The notes beneath the pieces were generated by a model. The model ran no database searches. It was not told the DNA's origin and worked only from the letters and a program-made list of their open reading frames with translations. DNA of 64,000 nt, from contig NZ_VNHW01000010.1 in the NCBI RefSeq assembly GCF_008124835.1, positions 124,001 through 188,000 on the forward strand, read 5' to 3'. Within the stretch, counting starts at the first letter, position 1. The number at the start of each line of letters is the position of its first letter. Below are positions 1-8,564 of the stretch, piece by piece. Position numbers and translations under genes: made by a program. This DNA comes from Blastococcus xanthinilyticus (GTDB taxonomy: Bacteria; Actinomycetota; Actinomycetes; Mycobacteriales; Geodermatophilaceae).

Positions 1-1282
1 CGCCGCTGTTCTCGAGCTCGCCGGCAGTCATCGTGGAGCCGTCGGAGAACGTGATCGTCGCGGCGGTCACCTGGTCGGAGTCGTTCGGCCGGTCGTGCAG
101 GACAAGGTGGTTGAGCGCGACGGGGGAGGCCCAGGTCAGCTGCAGCCAGCTGCCCGCACCCTCGCCCTGCGTCGCCCACTCGGCGGTGTGGTCGCCGGGC
201 CACCCGTCGACGAGACCGTCGACCGCCTTGGCCGCGGTCTGCTGAGTCTCGGTGTTTTGCGACGAGGCGGTCACCGTCGCCCGGGAGGCGACGTTGATGC
301 CCAGGCTCGGGGGCGGCTCGACCGCGCCCTCACCCGAGGCGAGGTAGGAGCGCTGCAGCCACGCACCCTCTGCGCCCCACGCGCACTCCTGCACCGAGGT
401 GCACACAGCGGAGTCGTGGGCGGCGTAGGCGAACAGCGCCGCCCGCTTCGCGTCGAGGTCGGTGCCGACGACGTTGGCCGGCAGCTCCTCGCTGTCGTAA
501 CCCATGTAACCGGTGAAACCGGCCGAGGGAACGGAGAGCGTGCGCGCCTCGGCCGCGAGCCGGCCCACCGCGTAGTGGTCGCTGTGGTCGCCGTCTCCGA
601 AGTCACCCAGGTGGTCCAGCGAGCGGACCACGGACGGGGACGCCGAGGCCATCAGCTCGCCGAGCGACGTCACCAGCTCGGTGCGGGTGTAGGTCTGCGC
701 CGGGGAGCTCTCGACGGTGAAGAGGGCGGGGATCTCGCCGGTGTAGAGCTGCTGGAGGCTGGTGTAGTCCGAGCGCGGGCTGCCGGTTCCCTCGGGGTAG
801 CCGTCGGGCAGGCGCATGAAGTACAGCTCGACACCCGGCCGGCCCACGAGCTCGCTGCGCACGACCGATTTGCCCGCGAACGTGACGCGCGAGGTGGTCC
901 AGTTGCTGGCGACGCCGGCCATCTGGGCATACGCGGCTCGGGCGCCGACCTCGCGGCCCTGGTAGTAGGCGTCGGTGCCGCCCGCGTCCGCGGCGGTCAC
1001 GTAGATCGTGGTGCTGCAGCGGCCGGCCCGGATGTCCTTGAGGATCGCCGGGTTGACGAAGAAGAAGTCGTCGTCGGGGTGGGCGACGACGTTCACCGCA
1101 CCCGCCCCGCAGGTGGCCGCGCTGGCCGGAGCGGCGGTCAGGCAGCCCGCGGCGACCATCCCGGCGAGGACGACGAGGGCACGGACGAGACCCGGCCGGC
1201 GGAACCTGCGCCCGGAGGCGTCGCCGCGCCGATGACGGCGCAGTGCCTCGGCCGGGTTCCTTGCGGACAACGGGCCAGCCAC
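1..1282 (-). CDS. Secreted PIG-L family N-acetylglucosamine deacetylase with discoidin-like C-terminal domain (3' end beyond window)
   Basis: Seen: GTG start at 1282 behind a GAGGGGGA ribosome site, then a basic N-terminus and a hydrophobic stretch (about residues 37-60, ending APASAA) typical of a Sec signal peptide. The zinc-binding motif AHPDDD follows at about residue 70, and a second metal motif GDHSDH lies near residue 210. These are hallmarks of the LmbE/PIG-L deacetylases, which remove N-acetyl groups from GlcNAc-containing substrates. After a linker, the segment reading ASRATVTASSQNTE onwards, with KAVDG and WLQLTW, matches the F5/8 type C (discoidin) fold used for carbohydrate binding. 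The gene runs off the left edge, so the C-terminus is unknown. It is divergent from the exopolysaccharide operon, so a role in modifying surface or extracellular glycan is inferred. It is not the cytoplasmic mycothiol enzyme, because it is exported. Confidence 0.85.
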   Translation of the reverse strand, partial: MAGPLSARNPAEALRRHRRGDASGRRFRRPGLVRALVVLAGMVAAGCLTAAPASAATCGAGAVNVVAHPDDDFFFVNPAILKDIRAGRCSTTIYVTAADAGGTDAYYQGREVGARAAYAQMAGVASNWTTSRVTFAGKSVVRSELVGRPGVELYFMRLPDGYPEGTGSPRSDYTSLQQLYTGEIPALFTVESSPAQTYTRTELVTSLGELMASASPSVVRSLDHLGDFGDGDHSDHYAVGRLAAEARTLSVPSAGFTGYMGYDSEELPANVVGTDLDAKRAALFAYAAHDSAVCTSVQECAWGAEGAWLQRSYLASGEGAVEPPPSLGINVASRATVTASSQNTETQQTAAKAVDGLVDGWPGDHTAEWATQGEGAGSWLQLTWASPVALNHLVLHDRPNDSDQVTAATITFSDGSTMTAGELENSG

Positions 1283-1698
1283 GATGGTCCCCCTCGGTGC
1301 GTCTGAATCTCTCGGTAAGAGCACGGACAGTAAGTGGGCTGCTGCCCGATCTGGCCCTCTGCTGGGGTTCCTCCGTCTATGGAGTGAGGGCGAGGGGCCC
1401 ATTTCTTACTGAGAGTTACCGGATGGCTGCGCCACGCACCGGGAGAGTCGCGTGCGCCCGCCTACCCCGAAAAGTCCGGGTCAGTGCCGCTTGTCGCCCG
1501 TGAGAAGAGCGCGCCGAATGCGTCCGGGTACAGCGATTCGCCTGTCCGGGGGACGAGTCGACCTCCCCCATGGGGGTGATGAAGGGCTCTAAACCAGGGC
1601 TTTTCCGTCCGGAATCAACTTAGCTCTAGTCGCTTCTCGTGATGTGCGACTCGTCAATTCCCGGGTCGTAAGACTAACGCGACGACAAAGGATTCCCG
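1283..1698. promoter_or_regulatory. Divergent intergenic region between PIG-L deacetylase and exopolysaccharide operon
   Basis: This stretch of 416 bases holds no convincing gene. It is visibly less GC-rich than its surroundings. A 12-base inverted repeat (CTCTCGGTAAGA at 1309-1320, TCTTACTGAGAG at 1404-1415, one mismatch) brackets the deacetylase-proximal half, and a perfect palindrome CCCCCATGGGGG lies at 1565-1576. Promoters for both divergent genes and binding sites for a shared regulator probably lie here; no regulator gene is adjacent. Confidence 0.5.
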
Positions 1699-2325
1699 AT
1701 GGCGGCGACACATCCGGCCTCACTCAAAGAACTCGTCGAGTGGATGGCTGAGGACATCAACGTGAACCGCCGTCGCGGCGGCCTGCTGAGTGTTGCCGCG
1801 GTCGTGGCATTTCGGCTGAACCAGTTCGGCGTGCGAGCGTCCGGGCCGGCCGCTGCCGTCGCCCGCATCGTCTCGCTGCCGGTGGTCGCCTTCGCCCGTC
1901 TCGGGATCGGGGTCGAGATTCCGGGCAGCCTGGCCTGCGGCCGCCGCTTGGTCCTCGCTCACGGTGGACGCGGCGTGATCTTCCACCCCGACGCACGCCT
2001 CGGCGACGACGTCGCGGTCGCCTCCGGCTGCGGCGCCGGCGTCGCCTTCCCGCACCCCGGCGCACCGGTGATCGGTGACCGCGTCTACTTCGGCGCCAAC
2101 TCCAGCATCATCGGGGACGTCACGGTAGGCGACGACGCCGTCATCGGCGCCCACACGCTGGTCACCCGGTCGGTGCCGGCCGGCATGGTCGCGGTCGGCG
2201 TGCCTGCGAAGGTCCTGGGTGCCGCACCAGGCCGGCCCGCCGACCCGACGATCCCCACGCCGGTGGACGGTGCGGCCGACACCGCTGCCGCTTCTGCGGG
2301 CGACCCCCGGCGGTCGTCATGGTGA
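1699..2325 (+). CDS. Serine acetyltransferase-like hexapeptide-repeat acyltransferase (exopolysaccharide)
   Basis: A 208-residue protein with an N-terminal helical region and a left-handed beta-helix from about residue 70 to 175. The hexapeptide repeats are visible (IGDRVYFGANSSIIGDVTVG, GDDAVIGAHTLV), and the CysE/WcaF-type ending SVPAGMVAVGVPAKVLG is clear. The catalytic-type histidine sits in the AFPHPGAPVIG region. The family transfers acetyl groups from acetyl-CoA to serine or sugars. Position as first gene of a glycan operon favours sugar O-acetylation rather than cysteine synthesis (inference). ATG at 1699 follows AAAGGA. The end overlaps the next gene by 7 bases, so translation is coupled. 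The C-terminal 30 residues are low-complexity Ala/Asp/Pro. Confidence 0.85.
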   Translation: MAATHPASLKELVEWMAEDINVNRRRGGLLSVAAVVAFRLNQFGVRASGPAAAVARIVSLPVVAFARLGIGVEIPGSLACGRRLVLAHGGRGVIFHPDARLGDDVAVASGCGAGVAFPHPGAPVIGDRVYFGANSSIIGDVTVGDDAVIGAHTLVTRSVPAGMVAVGVPAKVLGAAPGRPADPTIPTPVDGAADTAAASAGDPRRSSW

Positions 2326-3077
2326 CGGTGGTCCCCGTCCCTGTCGAACCCGCCGAGCGGTTCGCCCAGATGCTCGCCGACAACCTGGCGGCGGGCGTCG
2401 GCGGCACGCTCACCTGGCTCAACCACTACACGGCGCTGCAGACCATGCAGGCAGAGGTGCCGCTCGACTGCTTCGACTACGTGGGACTGGACGGCATCCT
2501 GCTGTGCCGCCTCGTCCAGGCGGAGTGCGAGCGCACCAGCGCCGACCTCGTCATGCCGGCGCTCCTCGCGCGCACCAGTGGCCTGCGCATCGCGCTGATC
2601 GGCTCCACCGAGGAGACGCTGCGCACGGTGGCCGCCGCGATCGAGGAACAGAGCGACCACCGGGTCGTCCTGATCCGCGACGGCTACGAGGGCCTGCCGG
2701 AGCCCGCAGTCCTGCGGCGGCAGCTGCGGGCGGCCCGTGCGCAGCTCGTGATCGTCGGGCTCGGCGCTCCGCGTCAGGACTTCTACGTCCTGAGCCTCGC
2801 GATGTCCGGGATGCTGATCTCCACCTGCGGTGGCTGGCTGGACCAGTACGCCGGGGACGGCGACTATTACCCGGCCTGGGCCTACCCGCTGCGGCTGAAC
2901 TGGCTCGTCCGGCTGGTGCGGGAACCGCGCCGGCTGTGGCGGCGTTACAGCATCGACGTCGTGCGCGCGCTCCGGATGAGGCGGGCGCTGACCGAGTTCG
3001 TCACCGGCCTGGGTGGCGAGCCCCTCCGGGCTGCAGGTGGCGCTTCGGCGCGCGTCGCCGGCCGACCCGCTGCCTAA
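2319..3077 (+). CDS. WecG/TagA/CpsF family glycosyltransferase
   Basis: A 252-residue soluble or peripherally attached GT26 enzyme. Family marks seen: CFDYVGLDGILLCRL near residue 55, GSTEETL near 95, VIVGLGAPRQDFYV near 145-158, and STCGGWLDQYAG followed by the conserved PLRLNWLVRLVREPRRLWRRY block near the C-terminus. Relatives add N-acetylmannosamine or its uronic acid to lipid-linked GlcNAc (teichoic-acid linkage unit, enterobacterial common antigen), so this is probably an early membrane-lipid-linked step of the polysaccharide. It overlaps the acetyltransferase upstream and sits 9 bases before the GT4 gene, in one operon. The donor sugar cannot be told from sequence. Confidence 0.9.
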   Translation: MVTVVPVPVEPAERFAQMLADNLAAGVGGTLTWLNHYTALQTMQAEVPLDCFDYVGLDGILLCRLVQAECERTSADLVMPALLARTSGLRIALIGSTEETLRTVAAAIEEQSDHRVVLIRDGYEGLPEPAVLRRQLRAARAQLVIVGLGAPRQDFYVLSLAMSGMLISTCGGWLDQYAGDGDYYPAWAYPLRLNWLVRLVREPRRLWRRYSIDVVRALRMRRALTEFVTGLGGEPLRAAGGASARVAGRPAA

Positions 3078-3086
3078 CGGGGAACC

Positions 3087-4202
3087 GTGCTGATCAGCGT
3101 GCAACCGCACCTCCGCTTCGGCGGCGCGGAGCGGCAGACCGTCCTGCTCGCCAACGTCTTGCAGCGGCGGGGGAACCGCACCGCTGTCGTCCTCCACGAG
3201 AAGGTCGGCGGCCTGCTGCCCGAGCTGCACCCCGACGTCCGAATCGAGGCGCTCGGGCTGGACAACCATCTACTCACCCCCGTGGTCGCCCGGCGGCTGC
3301 GATCGCTGCTGGACCGGAAGTTCCGGGACGGTGAGAAGTCGATGGTGTCGCTGCACCTCTGGGGCAGCGTGCTCGCGGGCGCCCTGGCCGAGCGGCGCCG
3401 GGACGACGACTTCACGTTCGTCTACTACGAGGACCTCGATCCCTCTGAGCACGCTCGGTTCATCCGGCTCGGCGGGCTCAAGCAGCGGCTGGTGCGGCCG
3501 ATCTACCGCCGCAGCGACGTCGTGGTGGCGAACACCGAGCGGGTGGCCGACGCGATGGTGCGCGTCTACGGTCTCGAGCGCCGTCCCCGGGTCATCAGCC
3601 CTGCCGTCGACCTCCTGGCCCTCCGCGCCGCCGCGGAGGCGCAGGGACCTGCCGCCGAGCGGGTGCGCCCGCTCAAGGTCGTCACCGTCGGCTCGCTGGT
3701 GCCCCTCAAGGGTCTCGATGTCGTCTACGAAGGGCTGCTCGCCTCCCGCCTGGAGGTCGAGTGGCACGTCATCGGCGAGGGGCCGCTCCGTGGGTGGCTG
3801 GACTCCCTGCCGGTCGACGGTCCAGTCGTCGTCCGGGCTCACGGCGGCACCCCCCGGCCCTACGAACTCGTCCGCGACGCCGACCTTCTGGTCCACGGCT
3901 CGCACTCGGAGGCGCTTGGGCTCGTCCTGCTCGAGGCCATCGGGGTCGGTGTGCCCGTGGTGAGCGCAGCCGCCCTGGGTCCGGCGGAGATCGCCGAGAC
4001 GCTGGGCGACCGACCTGAGATCCTCAGCCTGTTCCCAGTGGGCCAGGCCGATGCGCTCGCCGTCCTGCTGAAGGAGCGCGCCGCGGAACTGGCCGGCACG
4101 CCGGGCCTCGACGAGATGCAGCGCCACATCGCCCGCTTCTCGATCGAGGCGACCGCCGACGCATGGACGGAGCTGGCCGACGAGCATGGCTGCTCCCTCT
4201 AG
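3087..4202 (+). CDS. GT4-family (group 1) glycosyltransferase
   Basis: A 371-residue GT-B enzyme. The N-terminal half begins with a strand and the glycine-rich FGGAERQ acceptor-side loop (residues 10-16). The C-terminal half has VTVGSLVPLKGLDVV (about 200) and the nucleotide-sugar signature HSEALGLVLLEAIGVGVPVV (about 272-291), which contains the E-x7-E pair. It transfers a sugar from a nucleotide donor to the growing exopolysaccharide repeat unit. GTG start at 3087, preceded by AACGGGGA. It overlaps the flippase gene by 17 bases, showing tight operon organisation. Donor and linkage are unknown. Confidence 0.9.
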   Translation: MLISVQPHLRFGGAERQTVLLANVLQRRGNRTAVVLHEKVGGLLPELHPDVRIEALGLDNHLLTPVVARRLRSLLDRKFRDGEKSMVSLHLWGSVLAGALAERRRDDDFTFVYYEDLDPSEHARFIRLGGLKQRLVRPIYRRSDVVVANTERVADAMVRVYGLERRPRVISPAVDLLALRAAAEAQGPAAERVRPLKVVTVGSLVPLKGLDVVYEGLLASRLEVEWHVIGEGPLRGWLDSLPVDGPVVVRAHGGTPRPYELVRDADLLVHGSHSEALGLVLLEAIGVGVPVVSAAALGPAEIAETLGDRPEILSLFPVGQADALAVLLKERAAELAGTPGLDEMQRHIARFSIEATADAWTELADEHGCSL

Positions 4203-5469
4203 CAACGGGGGGCCGGCGGTCCGCGCGACGCTGCCGTGGCGGCGGCTCGCGTCCTTCGCCAGCCTGCCGTTGATCTCGCTGGTCTCCTCGGTGGTGATCA
4301 TCCCGGTCATCGCCTCGGTCGCCGGCGCCCAGGGCTGGGCCGCTGTCGCGCTCGGCCAGGCCCTCGGCGCGGGTGCGGCGACCGTCCTGCAGTACGGCTG
4401 GGGGTTCACCGGGCCCACCCTGCTGGCGCCCCTCGGCCCCGCCGAACGGGCCCGTCTGCTGTGGGTCAGCACCCTGTCGCGACTGATGCTCGCCGTGATC
4501 CTCGTTCCGGCGGCGGCCGGGGTCGCCGCCTTCCTGGCGCCGGACGGCCGGGTGCTGCTCGCCGCCCTCACGACGGTGGCGACGGCGACGTTCGGGCTCT
4601 CGGCGTTCTGGTTCTTCGTCGGCACGGGGCGTGCAGGTCACGCCGCGCGGTACGAGACGGTGCCACGGTTGCTGGCGGTCTCGGGCTCCGCCGCGCTGGT
4701 GCTCGCGACCGGTGACCCCATCTACTACCCGGTGGTCTTCCTGGCCGGCCAGGTGCTGGCCCTGGGCTGGCTCACGGTGAAGCTGGCGTCGATCTCGTTC
4801 TCCGCGCAGACCTGGTCGGAGGCGTTCGCTGCCTTTCGCACCCAGCGCTTCGCAGCTGGCAGCGACGTCGTCGTCGCCGTCTCCCAGTCGGTGCCCACCA
4901 GCATCGTGGCCGGCGTCGCGCACGACGCGCTTGCCGTCTTCGCCGCGGGCGACCGGCTGCAGAAGCTCGCCCAGTCGGCGATCCAACCGCTGTTCAACGC
5001 CTTCCAGGGGTGGGTGTCGGAGTCGCCCCGGGAGAGCCGGGCGAGCCGAATGAAGCTGTCCGTCCTCGCCACCTCGGTCTCCGGGGTGCTCGTCGGCGCG
5101 GTTCTCGCGATCGGACTGCCACTCGTCGACGACGTGCTCTTCGCCGGTGAGGTGGAGGTGCGCTACGGCGTCGCCATCCCGGTCGGCATCGCGCTGGCGC
5201 TGTACTCGTTGACGTCGTCCATCAACTTCAACGTCCTGGCGCCGGCCGGGCGCACCGCGCACATCTTCCGCAGCACCGCTGCCGGTGCCGGCGTCTCCGT
5301 CGTCGCCGTCGGTTCCCTGGCGCACGAGTTCGGTGCACCGGGTGGCGCGTGGGCGATCGTCCTGGCGCAGCTGACCGTGCTCGTGGTCCAGCTCTCCGGA
5401 CGTCGCCGTCCGCAGCGCGCCGGCGCTCCTGCGCCGGCCGAGGTCGCCGGTGGGGTGTCGGTCGCCTAG
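4186..5469 (+). CDS. Polysaccharide flippase-type multi-spanning membrane protein (Wzx/MurJ-like)
   Basis: A 427-residue protein with about 12 predicted membrane segments in alternating hydrophobic blocks, consistent with the MOP/polysaccharide-exporter superfamily. No short motif defines the family; the call rests on length, topology and position between the glycosyltransferase and the Wzz-kinase gene. The expected role is moving undecaprenyl-linked repeat units from the inner to the outer leaflet. ATG at 4186 lies within the end of the preceding gene. A dedicated Wzy polymerase is not seen in the window, so either it lies elsewhere or another mode of assembly is used. Confidence 0.75.
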   Translation: MAAPSSNGGPAVRATLPWRRLASFASLPLISLVSSVVIIPVIASVAGAQGWAAVALGQALGAGAATVLQYGWGFTGPTLLAPLGPAERARLLWVSTLSRLMLAVILVPAAAGVAAFLAPDGRVLLAALTTVATATFGLSAFWFFVGTGRAGHAARYETVPRLLAVSGSAALVLATGDPIYYPVVFLAGQVLALGWLTVKLASISFSAQTWSEAFAAFRTQRFAAGSDVVVAVSQSVPTSIVAGVAHDALAVFAAGDRLQKLAQSAIQPLFNAFQGWVSESPRESRASRMKLSVLATSVSGVLVGAVLAIGLPLVDDVLFAGEVEVRYGVAIPVGIALALYSLTSSINFNVLAPAGRTAHIFRSTAAGAGVSVVAVGSLAHEFGAPGGAWAIVLAQLTVLVVQLSGRRRPQRAGAPAPAEVAGGVSVA

Positions 5470-5597
5470 ACATCACCCGAATGGTGCAGGCAGTCCCTGG
5501 ATCGGGGGACGCGCGCATTCCAGCCGTGGCACGCTGTGTCCAGAGAAAATGGGCGTGGCAGTGGCCTTTCCGGCCAATTCACACATGGGGGTAGTTC

Positions 5598-7199
5598 GTG
5601 GATCCGAGGGCTGTGTGGTCCGCCCTGCGAAAGGGCTGGAAATTCTCCGTCGCGGGTCTGGTTCTCGGCGCCCTTCTCGGATTCGGCGTGGGCTTCGTCG
5701 TGGGCCCCAGCTATTCGACGAGCATGCAGTTCTTCGTCTCCACGACGGAATCGGCATCGACCTCCGAGGCGTTTCAGGGCTCTCAGCTCGCCCAGCAGCG
5801 GGTGGCGTCCTACGCCGACCTGCTGACCGGCAAGGAGCTGGGTGAGCGCGTCGCGCAGCGGCTGGACTCGGACATGGCTCCGGAGGAGCTGGCGGGCAAG
5901 GTCTCCGCCTCGACCGTCACCGGCACCATCCTCATCGACGTGACGGTCAGCGACTCCACCCCGGACCGGGCAGAGGAGATCGCCGAGGCGATCGGCATCG
6001 AGTTCCCCGAGCTCGTCGCCGACCTGGAGAATCCCACCGGTGAGGCGCAATCCCCGGTGTACGTGGCCCAGACCGACAAGCCGGGCGCTGCCTTCGCCCC
6101 CTCGCCTCCGCTGACGGTGCGCAACGCGCTGTTCGGCGCCGTCCTCGGACTTCTGGCCGGTGCCGCCCTCGCGATCACCCGGGTGCTTCTCGACCGCTCG
6201 GTCACCACCCAGGAGGACGTCGAGGAGCTCACCGGCGCCGCGGTGATCGGCATCGTCTTCCGGGACGACGCTCTGGATGAACGGCACACGTTCGAGCAGG
6301 TGGAGAGCCGCACTGCCGAGCACTACCGGCAGCTACGCACCAACCTGCAGTTCCTCAGCGTCGACGACCCTCCCGAGGTCATCATGGTGTCGAGCTCCGT
6401 TCCCGCCGAGGGAAAGACCACCATGGCGATCAACCTCGCCATCGCCCTCGCCGACGCCGGCCGCCGCGTCACCGTGGTGGAGGCCGATCTGCGTCGTCCC
6501 AAGGTGACCGAGTACCTGCAGCTGGTCTCCGGCGTCGGCCTGACCAACCTGTTGGCGGGGACCGCCGACGTCGACGACGTCGCCCAGCAGGTCGGCGACC
6601 GCGACCTGTACGTCATCGCTGCGGGCCCGACTCCGCCGAACCCGAGCGAGCTGCTCGGCTCGAGCAGCATGGCGGCGCTGCTGGAGAAGCTGCGCAGCGA
6701 GAACGACTACGTCATCGTCGACGCCGCGCCGCTGCTACCGGTCGCCGACTCCTGGGGCCTGGCCGCGCACACCGACGGCGTCCTCCTCTCCGTGCGCCAC
6801 GGCAGTACCCGGATGGAGCAGCTCGCGGAGGCAGGCGTAGCGATCACGCGCGTGGGGGCCAAGCTGCTGGGCGTCGTGCTGAACATGGTCCCGCTCAAGG
6901 GGGAGCTGGCCGCCGCGCACGCCCAGGGCTACGACTACGGCTATGCCGCCCACCGGCGGCCGACCGGGTCGGCCGCCCCGTCTCCGTCGGCCGTGGCGGC
7001 GCGCCCCGGGGTGTCCGACGGCGCGGTCGCGAGGGTGCCCACCTCGGTGGCGCGCCCGCCGGCCGGGGGCGAGTGGAGCTTCATGGAGCCGGCCGGTCAG
7101 CGCGCGGCTCCGGTGCCGCCGGTCCCGGCCATCCCCAGGACCAACCGCGTCAAACCGCGCACGTTGCCAAAGTCGGCTCACCCCGATTCCGCTGGCTGA
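5598..7199 (+). CDS. Fused Wzz-type chain-length regulator and BY-kinase (polysaccharide co-polymerase)
   Basis: A 533-residue protein. Domains in order: membrane segment (about 18-38), an extracytoplasmic Wzz domain (about 40-175), a second membrane segment (about 178-200), and a cytoplasmic bacterial tyrosine kinase domain (about 235-445). The kinase has Walker A SSVPAEGKTTMAINLA, Walker A' VVEADLRRP and Walker B VIVDAAP. A short tyrosine cluster (YDYGYAAH, about residue 445) could be the autophosphorylation tail; a Pro/Ala-rich tail follows. The fusion is usual in actinobacteria and controls chain length and export by phosphorylation cycling. GTG start at 5598. The 128-base gap before it suggests its own promoter besides read-through from the operon. 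Confidence 0.92.
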   Translation: MDPRAVWSALRKGWKFSVAGLVLGALLGFGVGFVVGPSYSTSMQFFVSTTESASTSEAFQGSQLAQQRVASYADLLTGKELGERVAQRLDSDMAPEELAGKVSASTVTGTILIDVTVSDSTPDRAEEIAEAIGIEFPELVADLENPTGEAQSPVYVAQTDKPGAAFAPSPPLTVRNALFGAVLGLLAGAALAITRVLLDRSVTTQEDVEELTGAAVIGIVFRDDALDERHTFEQVESRTAEHYRQLRTNLQFLSVDDPPEVIMVSSSVPAEGKTTMAINLAIALADAGRRVTVVEADLRRPKVTEYLQLVSGVGLTNLLAGTADVDDVAQQVGDRDLYVIAAGPTPPNPSELLGSSSMAALLEKLRSENDYVIVDAAPLLPVADSWGLAAHTDGVLLSVRHGSTRMEQLAEAGVAITRVGAKLLGVVLNMVPLKGELAAAHAQGYDYGYAAHRRPTGSAAPSPSAVAARPGVSDGAVARVPTSVARPPAGGEWSFMEPAGQRAAPVPPVPAIPRTNRVKPRTLPKSAHPDSAG

Positions 7200-7664
7200 C
7201 TGTCTTACTTTCCTGATCTTGGTCGTGGCGGGGTGGATGCGTGGAGGGCATGAGTGGTCTGCCGGTCGTATCCGGCTGCTCCACCTCGTGTCGTTCCTCA
7301 CGCCGCACTGCGGCTGGGGCGGTCAAGTGGTGGCTGTGCCTGGTGGCCCGCAGGCGGTGGTGAAGAGCTGGGGCCAGGCGGTCTCCCACGGCCGGTACCG
7401 AAATCGTGGTGCGTAGCCGGCGAGCGGAGCGGGTCGGCCGGAGAACTTAATCAGCCGGACGCGGATCGTGGCGGTGATCGTCTTGGCGTCGAGCACCGAG
7501 GCCAGGGCCCCGGCGGCGCGGAAGAGGGCGGAAGAGGATGGATGCAATTGCGAGCGACTGACCCCGATGAGCGAGTCGCGCCCCCGTACCCGGCGAAGAA
7601 ACCTAGCGTGGGCGCTCGCTGCGTCGGCCGAACGGGCCGTCGCCGAGTCATGGGATGTGGAGGA
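7200..7664. other. Gene-poor, apparently degenerate stretch after the exopolysaccharide operon
   Basis: This stretch of 465 bases lacks a convincing intact gene and is lower in GC than its neighbours. Its coding-like signal is on the minus strand (7323-7547) and is described separately. It ends at the ribosome site of the GDSL lipoprotein gene. It may be the scar of a lost gene or mobile element at the operon boundary. Confidence 0.4.
7323..7547 (-). pseudogene. Possible remnant of an unrecognised gene
   Basis: An open frame of 74 codons contains a coding-like mix of residues (SVLDAKTITATIRVRLIKF, then RFRYRPWETAWPQLF), unlike the Arg/Pro/Ala-only shadows typical of this DNA. No intact family match is recognised. 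The flanking sequence in other minus frames also reads partly protein-like (7200-7300), suggesting a frameshifted, decayed coding region. A transposase fragment is possible but unproven. Confidence 0.3.
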
Positions 7665-8495
7665 ATGGGCATTCGGACTCGATGGAACCTCGTCGCTCTC
7701 GGGGCGGCCGTCTGCGTCCTCGTCACGGCGTCGTGTTCTTCGTCCGAGGCGCCGGATGGCCTCGCTGCCAGCAGCCTGCGCACCAGCGGGAGCTACCTGG
7801 CGTTGGGCGATTCACTTCCCTTCGGGTCGTACGACGGCGCAGGGGACGCGTACGAGGACGCCGACAACTTCGTCGGGTATCCACAGCTGGTCGGTGCGCA
7901 GCTCGGCCTCGCCGTGAGCAACGCGGCGTGTCCCGGAGAGACGACGGTGTCCTTCCGGGACGGCGGCTGCGGCTACCGGGACTCGTACCCGCTGCACCTG
8001 TCATACGGGTCGGCCGGTCAGTCGCAACTGGACTTCGCCCTGGAGAAGCTCGCTGAGCTTGACGACGTGGAGTTGGTGACGGTGCAGCTCGGTGCGAATG
8101 ACGCGTTCGGGTGCCAGCGATCCACCCGGAGTCGCTGCACTGCTGCAACGGACGTGGAGGCATTCGCGCGGTCGGTACAGACGAACCTGGACTCGATCTT
8201 GTCGGCGCTGCGCGAGAAGGCGGGTTACGAAGGGCAGCTCGTCGTCGTGACGTACTACGTTCCCACCGCCGATGACGCGATCGAGCAGGCGCTCCGGGCC
8301 TTGGCCGAAGTGATCGACACGGTGGCAAGGGCCCACGACGCTGCCGTCGCGGACGGCTACGAGGCCTTCCGCGAGAAGGCCGAGGCGACCGGTGGCGATC
8401 CGGTCGAGGCGGGTCTCGTCTACCCGAACGACGTGCACCCCACCGACGCGGGACAGGAGCTGATCGCCGACGCGGTGCTGGCCGTAGTCAACTGA
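7665..8495 (+). CDS. SGNH/GDSL-family lipoprotein esterase
   Basis: A 276-residue exported lipoprotein. The ATG at 7665 follows GGAGGA and begins a short basic stretch, a hydrophobic core and the lipobox VTASC (Cys about residue 24). The SGNH blocks are clear: LALGDSLPFG (block I, nucleophile Ser), GAND (block III) in VQLGANDAFGC, and DVHPTDAGQ (block V, Asp/His). Several paired cysteines suggest disulfides. The family hydrolyses esters of lipids or acylated glycans, here probably at the outer face of the membrane. A longer in-frame upstream extension exists, but the lipoprotein signal and ribosome site fix this start. The substrate is unknown. Confidence 0.88.
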   Translation: MGIRTRWNLVALGAAVCVLVTASCSSSEAPDGLAASSLRTSGSYLALGDSLPFGSYDGAGDAYEDADNFVGYPQLVGAQLGLAVSNAACPGETTVSFRDGGCGYRDSYPLHLSYGSAGQSQLDFALEKLAELDDVELVTVQLGANDAFGCQRSTRSRCTAATDVEAFARSVQTNLDSILSALREKAGYEGQLVVVTYYVPTADDAIEQALRALAEVIDTVARAHDAAVADGYEAFREKAEATGGDPVEAGLVYPNDVHPTDAGQELIADAVLAVVN

Positions 8496-8564
8496 GTGAA
8501 GCGCGCACGAACTCGCCGCAACCGTCGACGCCGTGCGTCACCCCGGGTGTGGCAACCTGCGGGC

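Noticed and set aside
95-1306. Plus-strand 403-codon frame at the left edge
   Set aside because: It is antisense to the PIG-L deacetylase, whose motifs, signal peptide and start are clear.
7323-7547. Annotation as an IS4-type transposase fragment
   Set aside because: The reading is protein-like, but no catalytic DDE residues or terminal inverted repeats are visible, so the family was not assigned.
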